64,000 nt of DNA from Clostridiales bacterium DTU070 (GTDB lineage: Bacteria; Bacillota; Clostridia; DSM-8532). Below are positions 41,911 to 50,631 of this stretch, in pieces. Location: assembly GCA_001513105.1 (NCBI GenBank), contig LFSH01000062.1, positions 33,711 through 97,710 of the forward strand. Reading direction: 5' to 3'. Each line of letters starts with the position of its first letter. The stretch's first letter is position 1. The notes below the pieces were generated by a model that searched no databases, was not told the DNA's origin, and worked only from the letters and a program-made list of their open reading frames with translations. The position numbers and the translations under genes were made by a program.

Positions 41911-42834
41911 ATGGCAGGATTTTTTGGTTTATTCGACTATACGAGGGAAGGACCCGGAGTACCCAAGGATGCGCCTCCAAAATCAAGGTTCAGAATATTT
42001 TTTGAAGTTCTGGGAAGAAAGTTCTGGAATATTGTCAAGATAAATCTGCTGTTTGGACTATTTAATATACCCGCCCTTGTATTTTTAGGTTTGTTTGCAG
42101 GGTACCTGCAGGGGTTGTATTCGCAGCATCTGGATGCACTTCCTGAAAACTCGGGTGATATTCTGCTGTTCATAATAATTCCGCTGATGTCGATACTTGT
42201 TTGCCTCCCCATTATTACCGTAGGTCCTGCGCAGGCAGGCATGACCTATGTTCTGAGGAATTACTCACGCGAGGAGCATGCCTTTATCTGGGGAGACTTC
42301 AAGGAACACGCATTGAAGAATTTGAAGCAGAGCATAATAGTAAGCATTATCAATACTGTTTTTACAGTAATCGTGTTTGTGGCATTTTATATCTACCAGC
42401 AGATGAGTATTAACATTATGCTGAAAACTGCCGCAACTTCCTTCATTGTTATTTCTTTTCTGATTTTTATGATGATGAGCATGTATATATATCCCATGAT
42501 GGTTACTTTCGATTTGACAATAAGGCAGCTTTACAAGAATGCGTTCCTTTTTGCAATAATGAAATTCTTCCCGAACCTGCTGATAGTGATTGTAGTTTTT
42601 GCATTGCTGGTCCTCTCGTTTTATAATCCCATAATAGGCTACATCATGTTCATTTTGATTACAATGGGTTTAACCAGCTATATTACGAACTTCTATGTGT
42701 ACTCAAAGATTGAAAAATACATGATCCGGCCCGTGGAAGAGGCTGAAGACAGCAGTAAGGATGAGAATGAAACCGAGAGTATATTCTCAGACAAAAGAAT
42801 CCTTGATGAAGATAACAGGGATGAAAAATCATGA
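41911..42834 (+). CDS. DUF624 (YesL-like) membrane protein
   Basis: A 307-residue membrane protein with five to six hydrophobic segments (about 45-70, 85-105, 150-170, 180-205, 215-250) and a charged C-terminal tail (about 275-307). The start GFFGLFDYTREGPGV and GPAQAGMTYVLRNYSREEHAF are typical of DUF624/YesL proteins, which often lie near carbohydrate ABC genes and YesM/YesN regulators. Function is unknown. The YesM remnant 4 kb upstream may hint that a polysaccharide-use locus once stood here. AGAGGA precedes the ATG. Confidence 0.8.
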   Translation: MAGFFGLFDYTREGPGVPKDAPPKSRFRIFFEVLGRKFWNIVKINLLFGLFNIPALVFLGLFAGYLQGLYSQHLDALPENSGDILLFIIIPLMSILVCLPIITVGPAQAGMTYVLRNYSREEHAFIWGDFKEHALKNLKQSIIVSIINTVFTVIVFVAFYIYQQMSINIMLKTAATSFIVISFLIFMMMSMYIYPMMVTFDLTIRQLYKNAFLFAIMKFFPNLLIVIVVFALLVLSFYNPIIGYIMFILITMGLTSYITNFYVYSKIEKYMIRPVEEAEDSSKDENETESIFSDKRILDEDNRDEKS

Positions 42835-42851
42835 TGCCTTGAAAAAATATG

Positions 42852-42890
42852 AAACAGCGGCCCGGTTCCTGGTGAGCCGCTGTTTAGTTT
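42852..42890. terminator. Bidirectional terminator between DUF624-like gene and dapB
   Basis: AAACAGCGGC pairs with GCCGCTGTTT around CCGGTTCCTGGTGA; T-rich on both strands (TTTAGTTTATAATT, and on the minus strand TTTCATATTTTTTC). Confidence 0.8.
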
Positions 42891-42901
42891 ATAATTACCG
42901 G

Positions 42902-42925
42902 GGGCGGTTCATTTGCCGCCCTTTT
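42902..42925 (+). terminator. Second terminator after the DUF624-like gene
   Basis: GGGCGG pairs with CCGCCC around TTCATTTG, followed by TTTT. It touches the dapB stop codon. Confidence 0.65.
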
Positions 42926-43679
42926 ATATATTCAGCAAATCCTTCATTGAGTAGAGGTTTGGTTCTTTATCATGTATAAATACAGCAGCTTTCAGTGCCC
43001 CGACACCGAAGATCTCCCTGCTGTTGGCAATATGCCTTAACTCGATGATTTCATCATTGCCTGCAAATATTACAGTATGGTCTCCGGCTATATTTCCTCC
43101 GCGGATTGCATGAATTCCTATCTCGTCCTTGCTGCGCTTAACCCTGTTGGTATGCCTGTCGTAAACATACCTGTATTTCTCGGGCAGAGCCTGGTTTATT
43201 GCATCTGCAAGAGCAAGGGCGGTTCCGCTCGGAGCGTCTATTTTCTGGTTATGATGCCGTTCAACTATTTCTATGTCAAAGTTACTGTACAACACCTTTG
43301 CAGCCTTCTGAACAAGTTCAAGCAGAAGATTCACGCCAAGGGACATATTCGCTGAATAGAGAATCGGAATGGTACGCGAGTACTCCTTCAGTTTTGAAAC
43401 CTGTTCATCAGATAGACCCGTTGTTGCTGCTACGAGAGGAATTTTCCCGGATACTGCATAATTTAAAACCTCCTGCAATGCTGCAGGGTGCGAAAAATCA
43501 ATAATAACATCCACGGGTACATTGCATTGGTCCAGTTGGGTAAAAACAGGATAGTCGTTTCTTATGGAGTCATTAATGTCAAACCCTGCGACAATTTTTA
43601 CGTCTTCCCTGTAACGGGCAAGGTTTGTAATTACCTGACCCATTCTTCCGTTGCATCCGCTCAACAGAATCCTTACCAT
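42924..43679 (-). CDS. dapB: 4-hydroxy-tetrahydrodipicolinate reductase
   Basis: Reduces the dapA product with NAD(P)H in lysine/diaminopimelate synthesis. It has MVRILLSGCNGRMGQVI, VDVIIDFSHPAAL, VAATTGLSDEQ and the active site IVERHHNQKIDAPSGTA. The length of 251 residues is normal. I prefer ATG 43679, 10 bases from AAAGGA, over the ATG two codons earlier. It is the last gene of the asd-dapA-dapB operon under the lysine riboswitch. Confidence 0.95.
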   Translation of the reverse strand: MVRILLSGCNGRMGQVITNLARYREDVKIVAGFDINDSIRNDYPVFTQLDQCNVPVDVIIDFSHPAALQEVLNYAVSGKIPLVAATTGLSDEQVSKLKEYSRTIPILYSANMSLGVNLLLELVQKAAKVLYSNFDIEIVERHHNQKIDAPSGTALALADAINQALPEKYRYVYDRHTNRVKRSKDEIGIHAIRGGNIAGDHTVIFAGNDEIIELRHIANSREIFGVGALKAAVFIHDKEPNLYSMKDLLNI

Positions 43680-43723
43680 AATCATTCATCCTTTCGTGAA
43701 TCAAACCTGAACAGTGTTCCGGT

Positions 43724-44602
43724 TTATATCAGACCATATTCAGAAAGCGCTGCGCGTACTGTATTCAGGCCCTTTTCGCTGATGTCAACCAATGGCATGC
43801 GGCATTTTCCTACATTCATACCCATTTCATTCATTGCAGCCTTGACGGGAATGGGATTTACTTCGCAAAACAGTGCATTAATAAGACTAATGGCCTTTAT
43901 CTGTATTCTGCTACTTGCTTCAATATCGCCGTCAAGGAACAGGCGGACCATTTTATGGATATCTGCAGGAATTATATTTGCAGCAACTGAAATAACTCCT
44001 TTTCCTCCCAGCGCCAGCAAAGGAACAACGTTTCCGTCCTCGCCTGAGTAGATTACAAGGTCATCACCGCAAAGATGCCTTGTAAGGGCTACCTGGTTCA
44101 GGTTGCATTCCTTCACGGCGACAATGTTGGGAATTCCGGACAGGCGCTTAAGAGTTTCGGGATTGATATTCAGGTTCGTTCTTGAAGGAACATTATAAAG
44201 CACAACCGGTATTTTTACCGAATTGGCTATTGCCTTGAAATGCTGGTATAATCCTTCCTGGGTGGTTTTGTTGTAGTAAGGGGTAACGGTAAGGATGGAG
44301 TCTGCACCTGCAGATTCGGCAAACCGGCTTAATTCAATGGCATGCTTCGTATCATTGCTGCCTGTTCCTGCCATTACATGCACTCTTTTTGCGATTTTCT
44401 CCACGGCAAACCTGATTACTTCCTTATGCTCCTCATCAGGCATTGTTGAAGCTTCGCCTGTTGTCCCGCAGATCAGGATGGCATCGGTTCCCTCGCTGAT
44501 ATGCCATTCGATTAATTCTTCAAGTTTTTCGTAATTGACCCCGTCTTCGGTAAAAGGTGTTACCAAGGCTACGCATGACCCCTCAAAAATAGGATACTTC
44601 AA
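43724..44602 (-). CDS. dapA: 4-hydroxy-tetrahydrodipicolinate synthase
   Basis: Condenses pyruvate and aspartate semialdehyde. The Schiff-base Lys is in NIVAVKECN, the Tyr in TVTPYYNK, and [10 protein letters not shown] is the substrate loop. The length of 292 residues is normal. I choose TTG 44602, 8 bases after AAGGAG, since the track's GTG at 44611 overlaps that site. It starts 5 bases after the asd stop. Confidence 0.95.
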   Translation of the reverse strand: MKYPIFEGSCVALVTPFTEDGVNYEKLEELIEWHISEGTDAILICGTTGEASTMPDEEHKEVIRFAVEKIAKRVHVMAGTGSNDTKHAIELSRFAESAGADSILTVTPYYNKTTQEGLYQHFKAIANSVKIPVVLYNVPSRTNLNINPETLKRLSGIPNIVAVKECNLNQVALTRHLCGDDLVIYSGEDGNVVPLLALGGKGVISVAANIIPADIHKMVRLFLDGDIEASSRIQIKAISLINALFCEVNPIPVKAAMNEMGMNVGKCRMPLVDISEKGLNTVRAALSEYGLI

Positions 44603-44607
44603 ATGAA

Positions 44608-45609
44608 TCACTCCTTGTCGAGGTATTCAATAAGTTTTTCGGCAATCTGAACAGTGTTTGTGGCTGCGCCTTTACGGATATTGTCGGCTACAACCCAGAG
44701 ATTTACACCACTTTCAACACTTTCGTCCCTTCGGATTCTTCCTACGAATACTTCGTCTCTGCCGGTTGCGTTAATGGGCATAGGGTAGATGTTATTGGCA
44801 GGGTCATCCTGTACAACAATGCCCGGGGCTTCCCGTAGAGTATTCTTCAAGTCCTCAAGATCAAAAGGTTTTTCAAGCTCAACGTTAATCGACTCACTGT
44901 GGGAGTTGAAAACCGGTACCCTGACCGTTGTTGCAGTAATTCGAAGGCTTTGGTCGCCCAGTATTTTTCTTGTTTCATTTATCATTTTTATTTCTTCCTT
45001 GGTGTATCCGTTATCGGTAAATACATCAATATGAGGCAGTAAGTTACCTGCAATCGGATGCGGGAACTTTTTCGGAGCCTCACCCCTGAGACCGTTTTCC
45101 AGATCACTGTAACCCTGCATCCCGGCTCCTGAAACAGCCTGGTATGTTGAATAGACGATTCTCTTAATGCCGTACTTATCGTATAGCGGCTTTAACACAA
45201 CAACTGCCTGTATTGTTGAACAGTTTGGATTTGCAATAATTCCCCTGTTCCATTTAATATCTTCAGGGTTTACTTCCGGAACAACGAGGGGAACGGAAGG
45301 ATCCATTCTCCAGGCACTGCTGTTGTCTATTACAATACAGCCTTTTTCTGCAGCAATTGGTGCGTATTTCTGGCTGACGCTTCCTCCCGCTGAGAACAGG
45401 GCGATGTCTATACCCCTGTCAAAGGAGTTTTCGGTCAGTTCTTCAACAACGTATTCCTTGCCCATAAAAGTTAATTTCCGGTCGGCTGATCTGCCGGATG
45501 CAAAAAGGAACAATTCAGAAACAGGAAGATTCCTTTCTTCAAGAACCTTCAAGAAGGTACGGCCTACCATTCCGGTAACTCCAACAACAGCTAATCTGTA
45601 CTTCTTCAT
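44608..45609 (-). CDS. asd: Aspartate-semialdehyde dehydrogenase
   Basis: Reduces aspartyl-phosphate to the semialdehyde shared by lysine, threonine and methionine pathways. It has the NADP motif [15 protein letters not shown], catalytic Cys in [10 protein letters not shown], and the His in [10 protein letters not shown]. The length of 333 residues is normal. A strong site (TTGGAGGGG) precedes the ATG. It is first in the operon; the leader holds a lysine riboswitch with a terminator, and a 16-bp palindrome. Confidence 0.95.
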   Translation of the reverse strand: MKKYRLAVVGVTGMVGRTFLKVLEERNLPVSELFLFASGRSADRKLTFMGKEYVVEELTENSFDRGIDIALFSAGGSVSQKYAPIAAEKGCIVIDNSSAWRMDPSVPLVVPEVNPEDIKWNRGIIANPNCSTIQAVVVLKPLYDKYGIKRIVYSTYQAVSGAGMQGYSDLENGLRGEAPKKFPHPIAGNLLPHIDVFTDNGYTKEEIKMINETRKILGDQSLRITATTVRVPVFNSHSESINVELEKPFDLEDLKNTLREAPGIVVQDDPANNIYPMPINATGRDEVFVGRIRRDESVESGVNLWVVADNIRKGAATNTVQIAEKLIEYLDKE

Positions 45610-45630
45610 AATAACCCCTCCAAAATATTT

Positions 45631-45646
45631 ATACTACATGTAGTAT
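45631..45646. promoter_or_regulatory. Perfect 16-bp palindrome in the asd leader
   Basis: ATACTACATGTAGTAT is its own reverse complement, 22 bases before the asd ATG and just upstream of the ribosome site. It resembles, but is 2 bp shorter than, operators of the BlaI/CopY family as I recall them. It could be an operator or an RNA hairpin near the ribosome site. Confidence 0.45.
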
Positions 45647-45716
45647 TGTTTTACAACAATGATAAAAAAAGCTTTTAACAAATTAACGCCTGTTCGTCTG
45701 CAAATTATATCCGTAT

Positions 45717-45748
45717 AAACAAAAACTGCTGATAGAACATCAGCAGTT
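45717..45748 (-). terminator. Terminator of the lysine riboswitch
   Basis: On the minus strand AACTGCTGAT pairs with ATCAGCAGTT around GTTCT, followed by TTTGTTT. It lies just after the aptamer and before asd. Confidence 0.85.
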
Positions 45749-45776
45749 AATATTGCCTTCAAAAAGCCATTACTAC

Positions 45777-45949
45777 TGATAGCGCTCCATCAATTCACAG
45801 AAATTGATGACAGTTCAGCAGTTATTCACTGATGAACCAGGAAAACCCTCTATGGGGAGAATCCTCCTTCGGCATTTTTTCCTTTCAGTTCAGATCATCG
45901 GTACCCATATACCTCATTGAACCTACTGATAAAAAATGCGCCTCTATCA
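45777..45949 (-). promoter_or_regulatory. Lysine riboswitch (L box)
   Basis: On the minus strand the conserved order is TGATAGAGGCGC, ATCAGTAGG, GAAAGGAAAAAATGCCGAAG, the GAGGGTTTTCCTGG region and GGAGCGCTATCAGTAG. P1 pairs TGATAG (45944-45949) with CTATCA (45777-45782). The aptamer precedes an intrinsic terminator and then asd-dapA-dapB, so lysine should stop transcription of the operon. Confidence 0.92.
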
Positions 45950-46051
45950 TGCATTATCCGGTTTTCAGTTGTTAATATACAGTTTATTCATTTGCCTGTG
46001 TTTTTGCCACAGTAAATTCAGCAAACAGCCTATCGTTGAAAGATTAAAGCT

Positions 46052-46080
46052 ATAATAACATCAAATAATGCATATGTCAA
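46052..46080 (-). promoter_or_regulatory. Promoter of the asd operon
   Basis: On the minus strand a perfect TTGACA (46075-46080) and TATTAT (46052-46057) are 17 bp apart, upstream of the lysine riboswitch. Confidence 0.8.
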
Positions 46081-46176
46081 ATGAATATTTCTTTTGCCTG
46101 AATTGTTCTGATACAATGGAAGGAGTATCAGGATCTTGTGAAATGCAGGTTAAAATATTCACTTCTGATTTCTTTG

Positions 46177-46205
46177 TTGACAAACAGGGTTCCTGTATGT
46201 ATAAT
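46177..46205 (+). promoter_or_regulatory. Promoter of ylxM-ffh
   Basis: A perfect TTGACA (46177-46182) and a perfect TATAAT (46200-46205) are 17 bp apart. Confidence 0.9.
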
Positions 46206-46244
46206 TTAATGCTGTAAAGTAATTATACTTGACAGGTGTTCAAA

Positions 46245-46598
46245 GTGGAAGAACATGCGAAAGTGGCCATACTGCTTGATTTCTACGGGCAGTTGCTCAC
46301 ACCGAGACAGTACCAGATACTCGATTTATATTATAACAGCGACTATACCCTTGGCGAAATTGCATCCCAGCTGAACATCAGCCGCCAGGGCGTATACGAC
46401 GGCGTGAAGAAAGGGAAGAACACCCTAAAGGAATTTGAAGACAAGCTGGGCCATGTAAAAAGGTTTTTGAAACATGAGCAAGCATTAAAAAAAATTCTGT
46501 CGGATTTACGCAGGGTAAAATGTGCCGGTAAGGTCAGAGACGGAGAAATAATTGATTCGTGCATCGAAGAACTGGAAAAAGTAATAAATGATTTATAG
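46245..46598 (+). CDS. ylxM: YlxM, sigma-70 region 4-like protein of the SRP operon
   Basis: A 117-residue helical protein (UPF0122). It has AILLDFYGQLLTPRQYQILDLYY and GEIASQLNISRQGVYDGVKKG, a helix-turn-helix like sigma region 4. In Firmicutes it lies before ffh and is thought to assist the SRP pathway. GTG 46245 follows ACAGGTG by six bases and aligns with Bacillus YlxM; the track's GTG at 46236 has no site. The ffh ATG is 15 bases after its stop. Confidence 0.9.
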   Translation: MEEHAKVAILLDFYGQLLTPRQYQILDLYYNSDYTLGEIASQLNISRQGVYDGVKKGKNTLKEFEDKLGHVKRFLKHEQALKKILSDLRRVKCAGKVRDGEIIDSCIEELEKVINDL

Positions 46599-46613
46599 TA
46601 CGCGGAGGAAAGT

Positions 46614-47957
46614 ATGGTATTTGAAGGTTTATCCGAAAAACTGCAGAATGTTATGAGAAAAATCAGAAGTGCCGGCCGGGTTACGGAAAAAGATGTAAAG
46701 GAAATGATGCGAGAGGTCAGGATGGCCCTGCTGGAGGCTGATGTTAACTATAAAGTTGTCAAGGATTTCGTTTCAAAGGTATCTGAAAGGGCCGTCGGCC
46801 AGGAAGTGCTTGAAAGCCTTACTCCAGGTCAGCAGGTTATTAAAATTGTCCATGAGGAACTTATACAGCTTATGGGAGGAACGGTTGCAAAACTTACGGT
46901 TTCACCGTCACCGCCCACGGTATATATGATGGTTGGTTTGCAGGGTGCCGGTAAAACCACCGCATCGGGTAAACTTGCAAATTATCTGAGAAAGCAGGGT
47001 AAAAGACCGATGCTTGTTGCCTGTGACGTTTACCGGCCTGCTGCGGTAAAACAGCTTCAGGTCCTGGGTAAACAGATTGATATTCCGGTATTTGAAATGG
47101 GCACAGGCACAAACCCTGTTGAAATTGCAAAAAAGGCAATAGCCCATGCAAAATCGATGCAGTTTGATACGGTGATTATAGATACTGCAGGAAGGCTTCA
47201 TATTGATGAAGAGCTTATGCAGGAACTGTCCGATATTAAAAAGAACGTAAATCCGCAGGAAATCCTTCTTGTTGTGGATTCCATGACAGGGCAGGACGCT
47301 GTGAACGTAGCAGATAGTTTTAATGAAAGGCTTGACATCAGCGGGATTATTCTTACAAAACTGGACGGTGATACAAGGGGCGGTGCGGCGCTTTCAACAA
47401 AGGCTGTTACCGGAAAACCCATCAAGTTTGCCGGTGTTGGTGAAAAACTGAATGACCTTGAGCCCTTTTATCCTGACAGAATGGCATCCAGGATACTTGG
47501 CATGGGGGATGTTCTGACATTAATAGAAAAAGCCCAGACTGCTTTTGATGAAAAAAAGGCTCTCGAACTGGAAAAGAAGCTGAGGACACAACAGTTTACG
47601 CTTGATGACTTCCTGGACCAGCTTCAGCAGCTGAAAAGCATGGGGCCCATAAGTCAGTTCCTTGGCATGCTGCCCGGAATGAACAATAAAGCATTGAAGG
47701 ATATACAGATAGATGAAAAACAGATGGTTTACGTCGAGGCCATTATCCAGTCCATGACCAGGAAGGAGAGGGAGAATCCCGCCATCATAAACTCAAGCCG
47801 CAAGAAACGTATTGCTGAGGGCAGCGGAACATCGATTCAGCAGGTGAACCAGTTGCTGAAGCAGTTTGAATCGGTTAAGAAAATGATGAAGATGTTCTCC
47901 AATCCCAAGGCAATGAAAGGCCTCAGGGGAATGGGCGGTTTCAGGTTACCGTTTTAA
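46614..47957 (+). CDS. ffh: Signal recognition particle protein Ffh
   Basis: The SRP GTPase that targets nascent membrane and secreted proteins to the translocon with 4.5S RNA. It has an N domain (1-90), a G domain with GLQGAGKTTASGKLA, VACDVYRPAA, DTAGRLH and TKLDGDTRGGAALS, and a Met-rich M domain (about 300-447) ending MGGFRLPF. The length of 447 residues is normal. GCGGAGGA precedes the ATG. The 4.5S RNA gene was not found in the window. Confidence 0.97.
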   Translation: MVFEGLSEKLQNVMRKIRSAGRVTEKDVKEMMREVRMALLEADVNYKVVKDFVSKVSERAVGQEVLESLTPGQQVIKIVHEELIQLMGGTVAKLTVSPSPPTVYMMVGLQGAGKTTASGKLANYLRKQGKRPMLVACDVYRPAAVKQLQVLGKQIDIPVFEMGTGTNPVEIAKKAIAHAKSMQFDTVIIDTAGRLHIDEELMQELSDIKKNVNPQEILLVVDSMTGQDAVNVADSFNERLDISGIILTKLDGDTRGGAALSTKAVTGKPIKFAGVGEKLNDLEPFYPDRMASRILGMGDVLTLIEKAQTAFDEKKALELEKKLRTQQFTLDDFLDQLQQLKSMGPISQFLGMLPGMNNKALKDIQIDEKQMVYVEAIIQSMTRKERENPAIINSSRKKRIAEGSGTSIQQVNQLLKQFESVKKMMKMFSNPKAMKGLRGMGGFRLPF

Positions 47958-48031
47958 ACGACAGTTTACCGGATGACAACGGTTTACTTTATATGACATT
48001 AAATTCTGCAACTTGAAAGGTGGTGAAGCAA

Positions 48032-48277
48032 ATGGCAGTTAAGATGCGTTTAAAAAGAATCGGGGCAAAGAAAAAACCATTCTACAGAATCGTTATAGCA
48101 GATGAAAGAGCTCCAAGGGACGGAAGGTTTATCGATCAGGTCGGAACATATAATCCTCTTACGAACCCTTCGGAAATCAAGTTTGATGAAGAAAAAACAA
48201 GGGAATGGTTGAGAAAGGGTGTACAGCCTACCGATACGGTTAAGAAACTTTTGAAGATTTCAGGAATTACCCGGTAA
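48032..48277 (+). CDS. rpsP: 30S ribosomal protein S16
   Basis: Small-subunit protein needed for 30S assembly. It starts [21 protein letters not shown] and has [20 protein letters not shown], unmistakable for S16. The 81-residue length is normal. ATG 48032 follows AAAGGTGG; the track start four codons earlier is rejected. Confidence 0.97.
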   Translation: MAVKMRLKRIGAKKKPFYRIVIADERAPRDGRFIDQVGTYNPLTNPSEIKFDEEKTREWLRKGVQPTDTVKKLLKISGITR

Positions 48278-48347
48278 GGTAATCGCAAATTTTACAACCT
48301 CAATTATCATAGACTTAAATTATTGTTTTCAAAATGGAGGGTTATCA

Positions 48348-48578
48348 ATGAAGGAACTTTTGGAAAGCATTGCCAGATCATTGGTTGACAATCCTGACGA
48401 TGTATCTGTAAGGGAAGTAGAGGGTGAGAAATCTCTTATCCTTGAATTGAGGGTAGCAGAGGATGATATGGGCAAAGTTATTGGCAAACAGGGCCGCATT
48501 GCAAAAGCTATCCGTACAGTAATGAAGGCAGCCGCAATGCGCAACGACAAACGTGTTGTTGTTGAAATAATCCAGTAA
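48348..48578 (+). CDS. khpA: KH-domain RNA-binding protein KhpA
   Basis: A 76-residue KH protein (YlqC/KhpA). The KH core is DDMGKVIGKQGRIAKAIRTVM. It partners with KhpB (Jag) in RNA binding in other Firmicutes and is coded after rpsP as usual. GGAGG precedes the ATG. rimM and trmD, which often follow, are absent; a terminator comes next. Confidence 0.95.
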   Translation: MKELLESIARSLVDNPDDVSVREVEGEKSLILELRVAEDDMGKVIGKQGRIAKAIRTVMKAAAMRNDKRVVVEIIQ

Positions 48579-48615
48579 TTTATGCCCAGGCATACAGAAA
48601 TTTTGATTTGTTCCG

Positions 48616-48657
48616 AAAAATGCTGTCTTATGTGACAAGTAAGGCAGCATTTTTGTT
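48616..48657 (+). terminator. Terminator of the SRP/rpsP/khpA operon
   Basis: AAAAATGCTGTCTTA pairs with TAAGGCAGCATTTTT (one G-U) around TGTGACAAG, then GTTTTG. It is strong. Confidence 0.85.
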
Positions 48658-48728
48658 TTGTCAAAAAACCAATGGGATTCGATGAATAACGGTATTCCGT
48701 TTTATTTATTCGAAAAATAAGAAACGGC

Positions 48729-48756
48729 TTGAATTTTGCTGCCGGTTATGTATAAA
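48729..48756 (+). promoter_or_regulatory. Possible promoter of trxA
   Basis: TTGAAT (48729-48734) and TATAAA (48751-48756) are 16 bp apart. The remaining leader (about 125 nt) has no recognised element. Confidence 0.45.
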
Positions 48757-48889
48757 TTAATAGCGGAAAGAAAGGATGGCATGACTTATTACATATTGCT
48801 GTTAGAAAACCGGTTATTCAGGGAATATAAAAACAGTATTGCCTGAAAAATATAATAATCAAACAGAAGAACACAAAGGAGAGATATTT

Positions 48890-49216
48890 ATGGGAAACAG
48901 TGTATTGACAGTTACGAAGGAAAATTTTGATCAGGAAGTGTTACAGTCAGAACAGCCTGTAATGGTTGATTTCTGGGCTGCATGGTGCGGTCCCTGCAGA
49001 ATGGTTGCACCTACAGTTGAACAGGTTGCCGAGGAGTTCCAGGGCAAGGCAAAAGTTGTAAAGGTTAATGTGGACGATAACGGCGAACTGGCTGAAAGAT
49101 ACAGAATTATGACAATTCCCACCCTGATGGTATTCAAAAACGGAAATGTTGTAGACAGTCTTGTCGGTGTGAGAACTAAAGAAGAACTTTCGAACATGCT
49201 GAATAAACATCTTTAA
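48890..49216 (+). CDS. trxA: Thioredoxin
   Basis: A 108-residue disulfide reductase. The active site is MVDFWAAWCGPCRM, with cis-Pro in TIPTLMVF. ATG 48890 follows AAAGGAGA and gives the standard length; the track's 17 extra residues are rejected. It has its own promoter and no thioredoxin reductase nearby. Confidence 0.96.
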   Translation: MGNSVLTVTKENFDQEVLQSEQPVMVDFWAAWCGPCRMVAPTVEQVAEEFQGKAKVVKVNVDDNGELAERYRIMTIPTLMVFKNGNVVDSLVGVRTKEELSNMLNKHL

Positions 49217-49323
49217 AGAATATAAAACCGGGGGACTGGGTTCTCCTGTTATTTTTTTGACATCAGCAGCCTGAAAAGGATATAATTGCATAAATGGTAT
49301 TTTTTGTTCAGGAGGTGTTTTCT

Positions 49324-50631
49324 TTGGGCTATATAATAGAAAATATTACGGTTATAACATGGGATGACGACAGGTTGAAGGTGCTTGAAAATGCAACTGT
49401 TGAAACAGACGGTGACAGGATTTCCCGTGTAGGATGCGGAAAGAATGACGCCGCGAGGCGCTCAGGGAAGATAAGGATAGACGGTACCGGCAAAGCCCTG
49501 ATTCCCGGTCTTGTTAATGCCCATACCCATATTCCGATGACACTGCTTCGCAGCTATGCAGATGATTTGGCTCTTCACACCTGGCTGTTTGATCATATCT
49601 TCAAAATCGAGGACAAACTTACGGATGACGATGTATACTGGGGTTCCCAGCTTGGATTGATGGAAATGCTTGCAGGAGGAACCACTTGTTTTGCAGATAT
49701 GTATTATTTCGTGGACAGGATCGCTGAAGCCGCAGCTGAATCGGGTATGCGGGCGCTGCTTTCCCGCGGTTTGACAAATAATGAGGATAAGGATGACTAC
49801 AGTGACGATTACCGGATTAAAGAAGCCGTTGAAACGTTCAGAAGATGGAACGGCGCGGAAAATAACCGAATCAGGGTTGCATTTGCACCGCACGCGATAT
49901 ACACCTGTGCACCGAAATACATAAAAGCCATAAGGGATACTGCTGAAAAACTTGGTGCCGTTATTCACGTTCATGTGGATGAAACCCTGAAAGAGCATAA
50001 CAATTCCCTTAATCAGTACGGGAAAACACCCACGCAGCATTTATATGACCTGGGACTTTTTGATTTGCCCGCAATAGCAGCGCATTGCGTTCACGTAACC
50101 GACACGGATATGGATTTAATGATGGAAAAAAGCGTGTCGTTCATTCATAACCCCACAAGCAACCTTAAACTGGGCAGCGGAATAGCTCCCGTTCCGGACG
50201 CACTGAAAAAGGGCATAAATGTTGCGCTTGGGACCGATGGCGCCTCCAGCAACAACAATCTTAACATGTGGGAAGAAATTAACCTTGCCGCACTGATTCA
50301 TAAAGGGGCAAGGCAGGATCCGCTGGCCGTAAGGGCTGAAGAAGCCTTCAGGATGGCTACGGCAAACGGAGCGAGGGCCCTTGGCTTTAATAATACCGGT
50401 CAGATCAGGGAAGGTTTTAGCGCCGACATGGTACTGATAGATTTGTCAAAACCCCACTACCTGCCTGAACATAACATCGTATCGAACCTGGCATACTCGG
50501 CACAGGCTTCGGATGTTGAAACCGTTTTTGTTGACGGCAGAATCCTTTACGATAAGGGCGAGTTTAAAACCCTGGACAGGGAAAAAATCCTGTACAATAT
50601 TAAGCGGGTATGTGAACGGCTTTTCAGCTGA
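49324..50631 (+). CDS. mtaD: 5'-methylthioadenosine/S-adenosylhomocysteine deaminase
   Basis: An amidohydrolase that deaminates MTA and SAH, feeding SAM by-product recycling. Metal ligands are in VNAHTHIPMTLLR, HVHVDET and GTDGASSNNN. Length is 435 residues from TTG 49324, which is behind AGGAGGTG; the track start at 49294 lies upstream of that site. Similar amidohydrolases (guanine or atrazine-type) cannot be excluded by motif alone. Its end overlaps the convergent rqcH gene by 8 bases. Confidence 0.88.
   Translation: MGYIIENITVITWDDDRLKVLENATVETDGDRISRVGCGKNDAARRSGKIRIDGTGKALIPGLVNAHTHIPMTLLRSYADDLALHTWLFDHIFKIEDKLTDDDVYWGSQLGLMEMLAGGTTCFADMYYFVDRIAEAAAESGMRALLSRGLTNNEDKDDYSDDYRIKEAVETFRRWNGAENNRIRVAFAPHAIYTCAPKYIKAIRDTAEKLGAVIHVHVDETLKEHNNSLNQYGKTPTQHLYDLGLFDLPAIAAHCVHVTDTDMDLMMEKSVSFIHNPTSNLKLGSGIAPVPDALKKGINVALGTDGASSNNNLNMWEEINLAALIHKGARQDPLAVRAEEAFRMATANGARALGFNNTGQIREGFSADMVLIDLSKPHYLPEHNIVSNLAYSAQASDVETVFVDGRILYDKGEFKTLDREKILYNIKRVCERLFS

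Noticed and set aside
28724-42834. The accessory-looking 28.7-42.8 kb stretch as a defence island or prophage
   Set aside because: No nuclease, methylase, helicase, integrase or phage structural gene was seen; the genes look like surface, redox and sugar functions.
43488-44051. 187-residue plus-strand ORF over dapA/dapB
   Set aside because: Antisense shadow of two well-supported genes; no family features.
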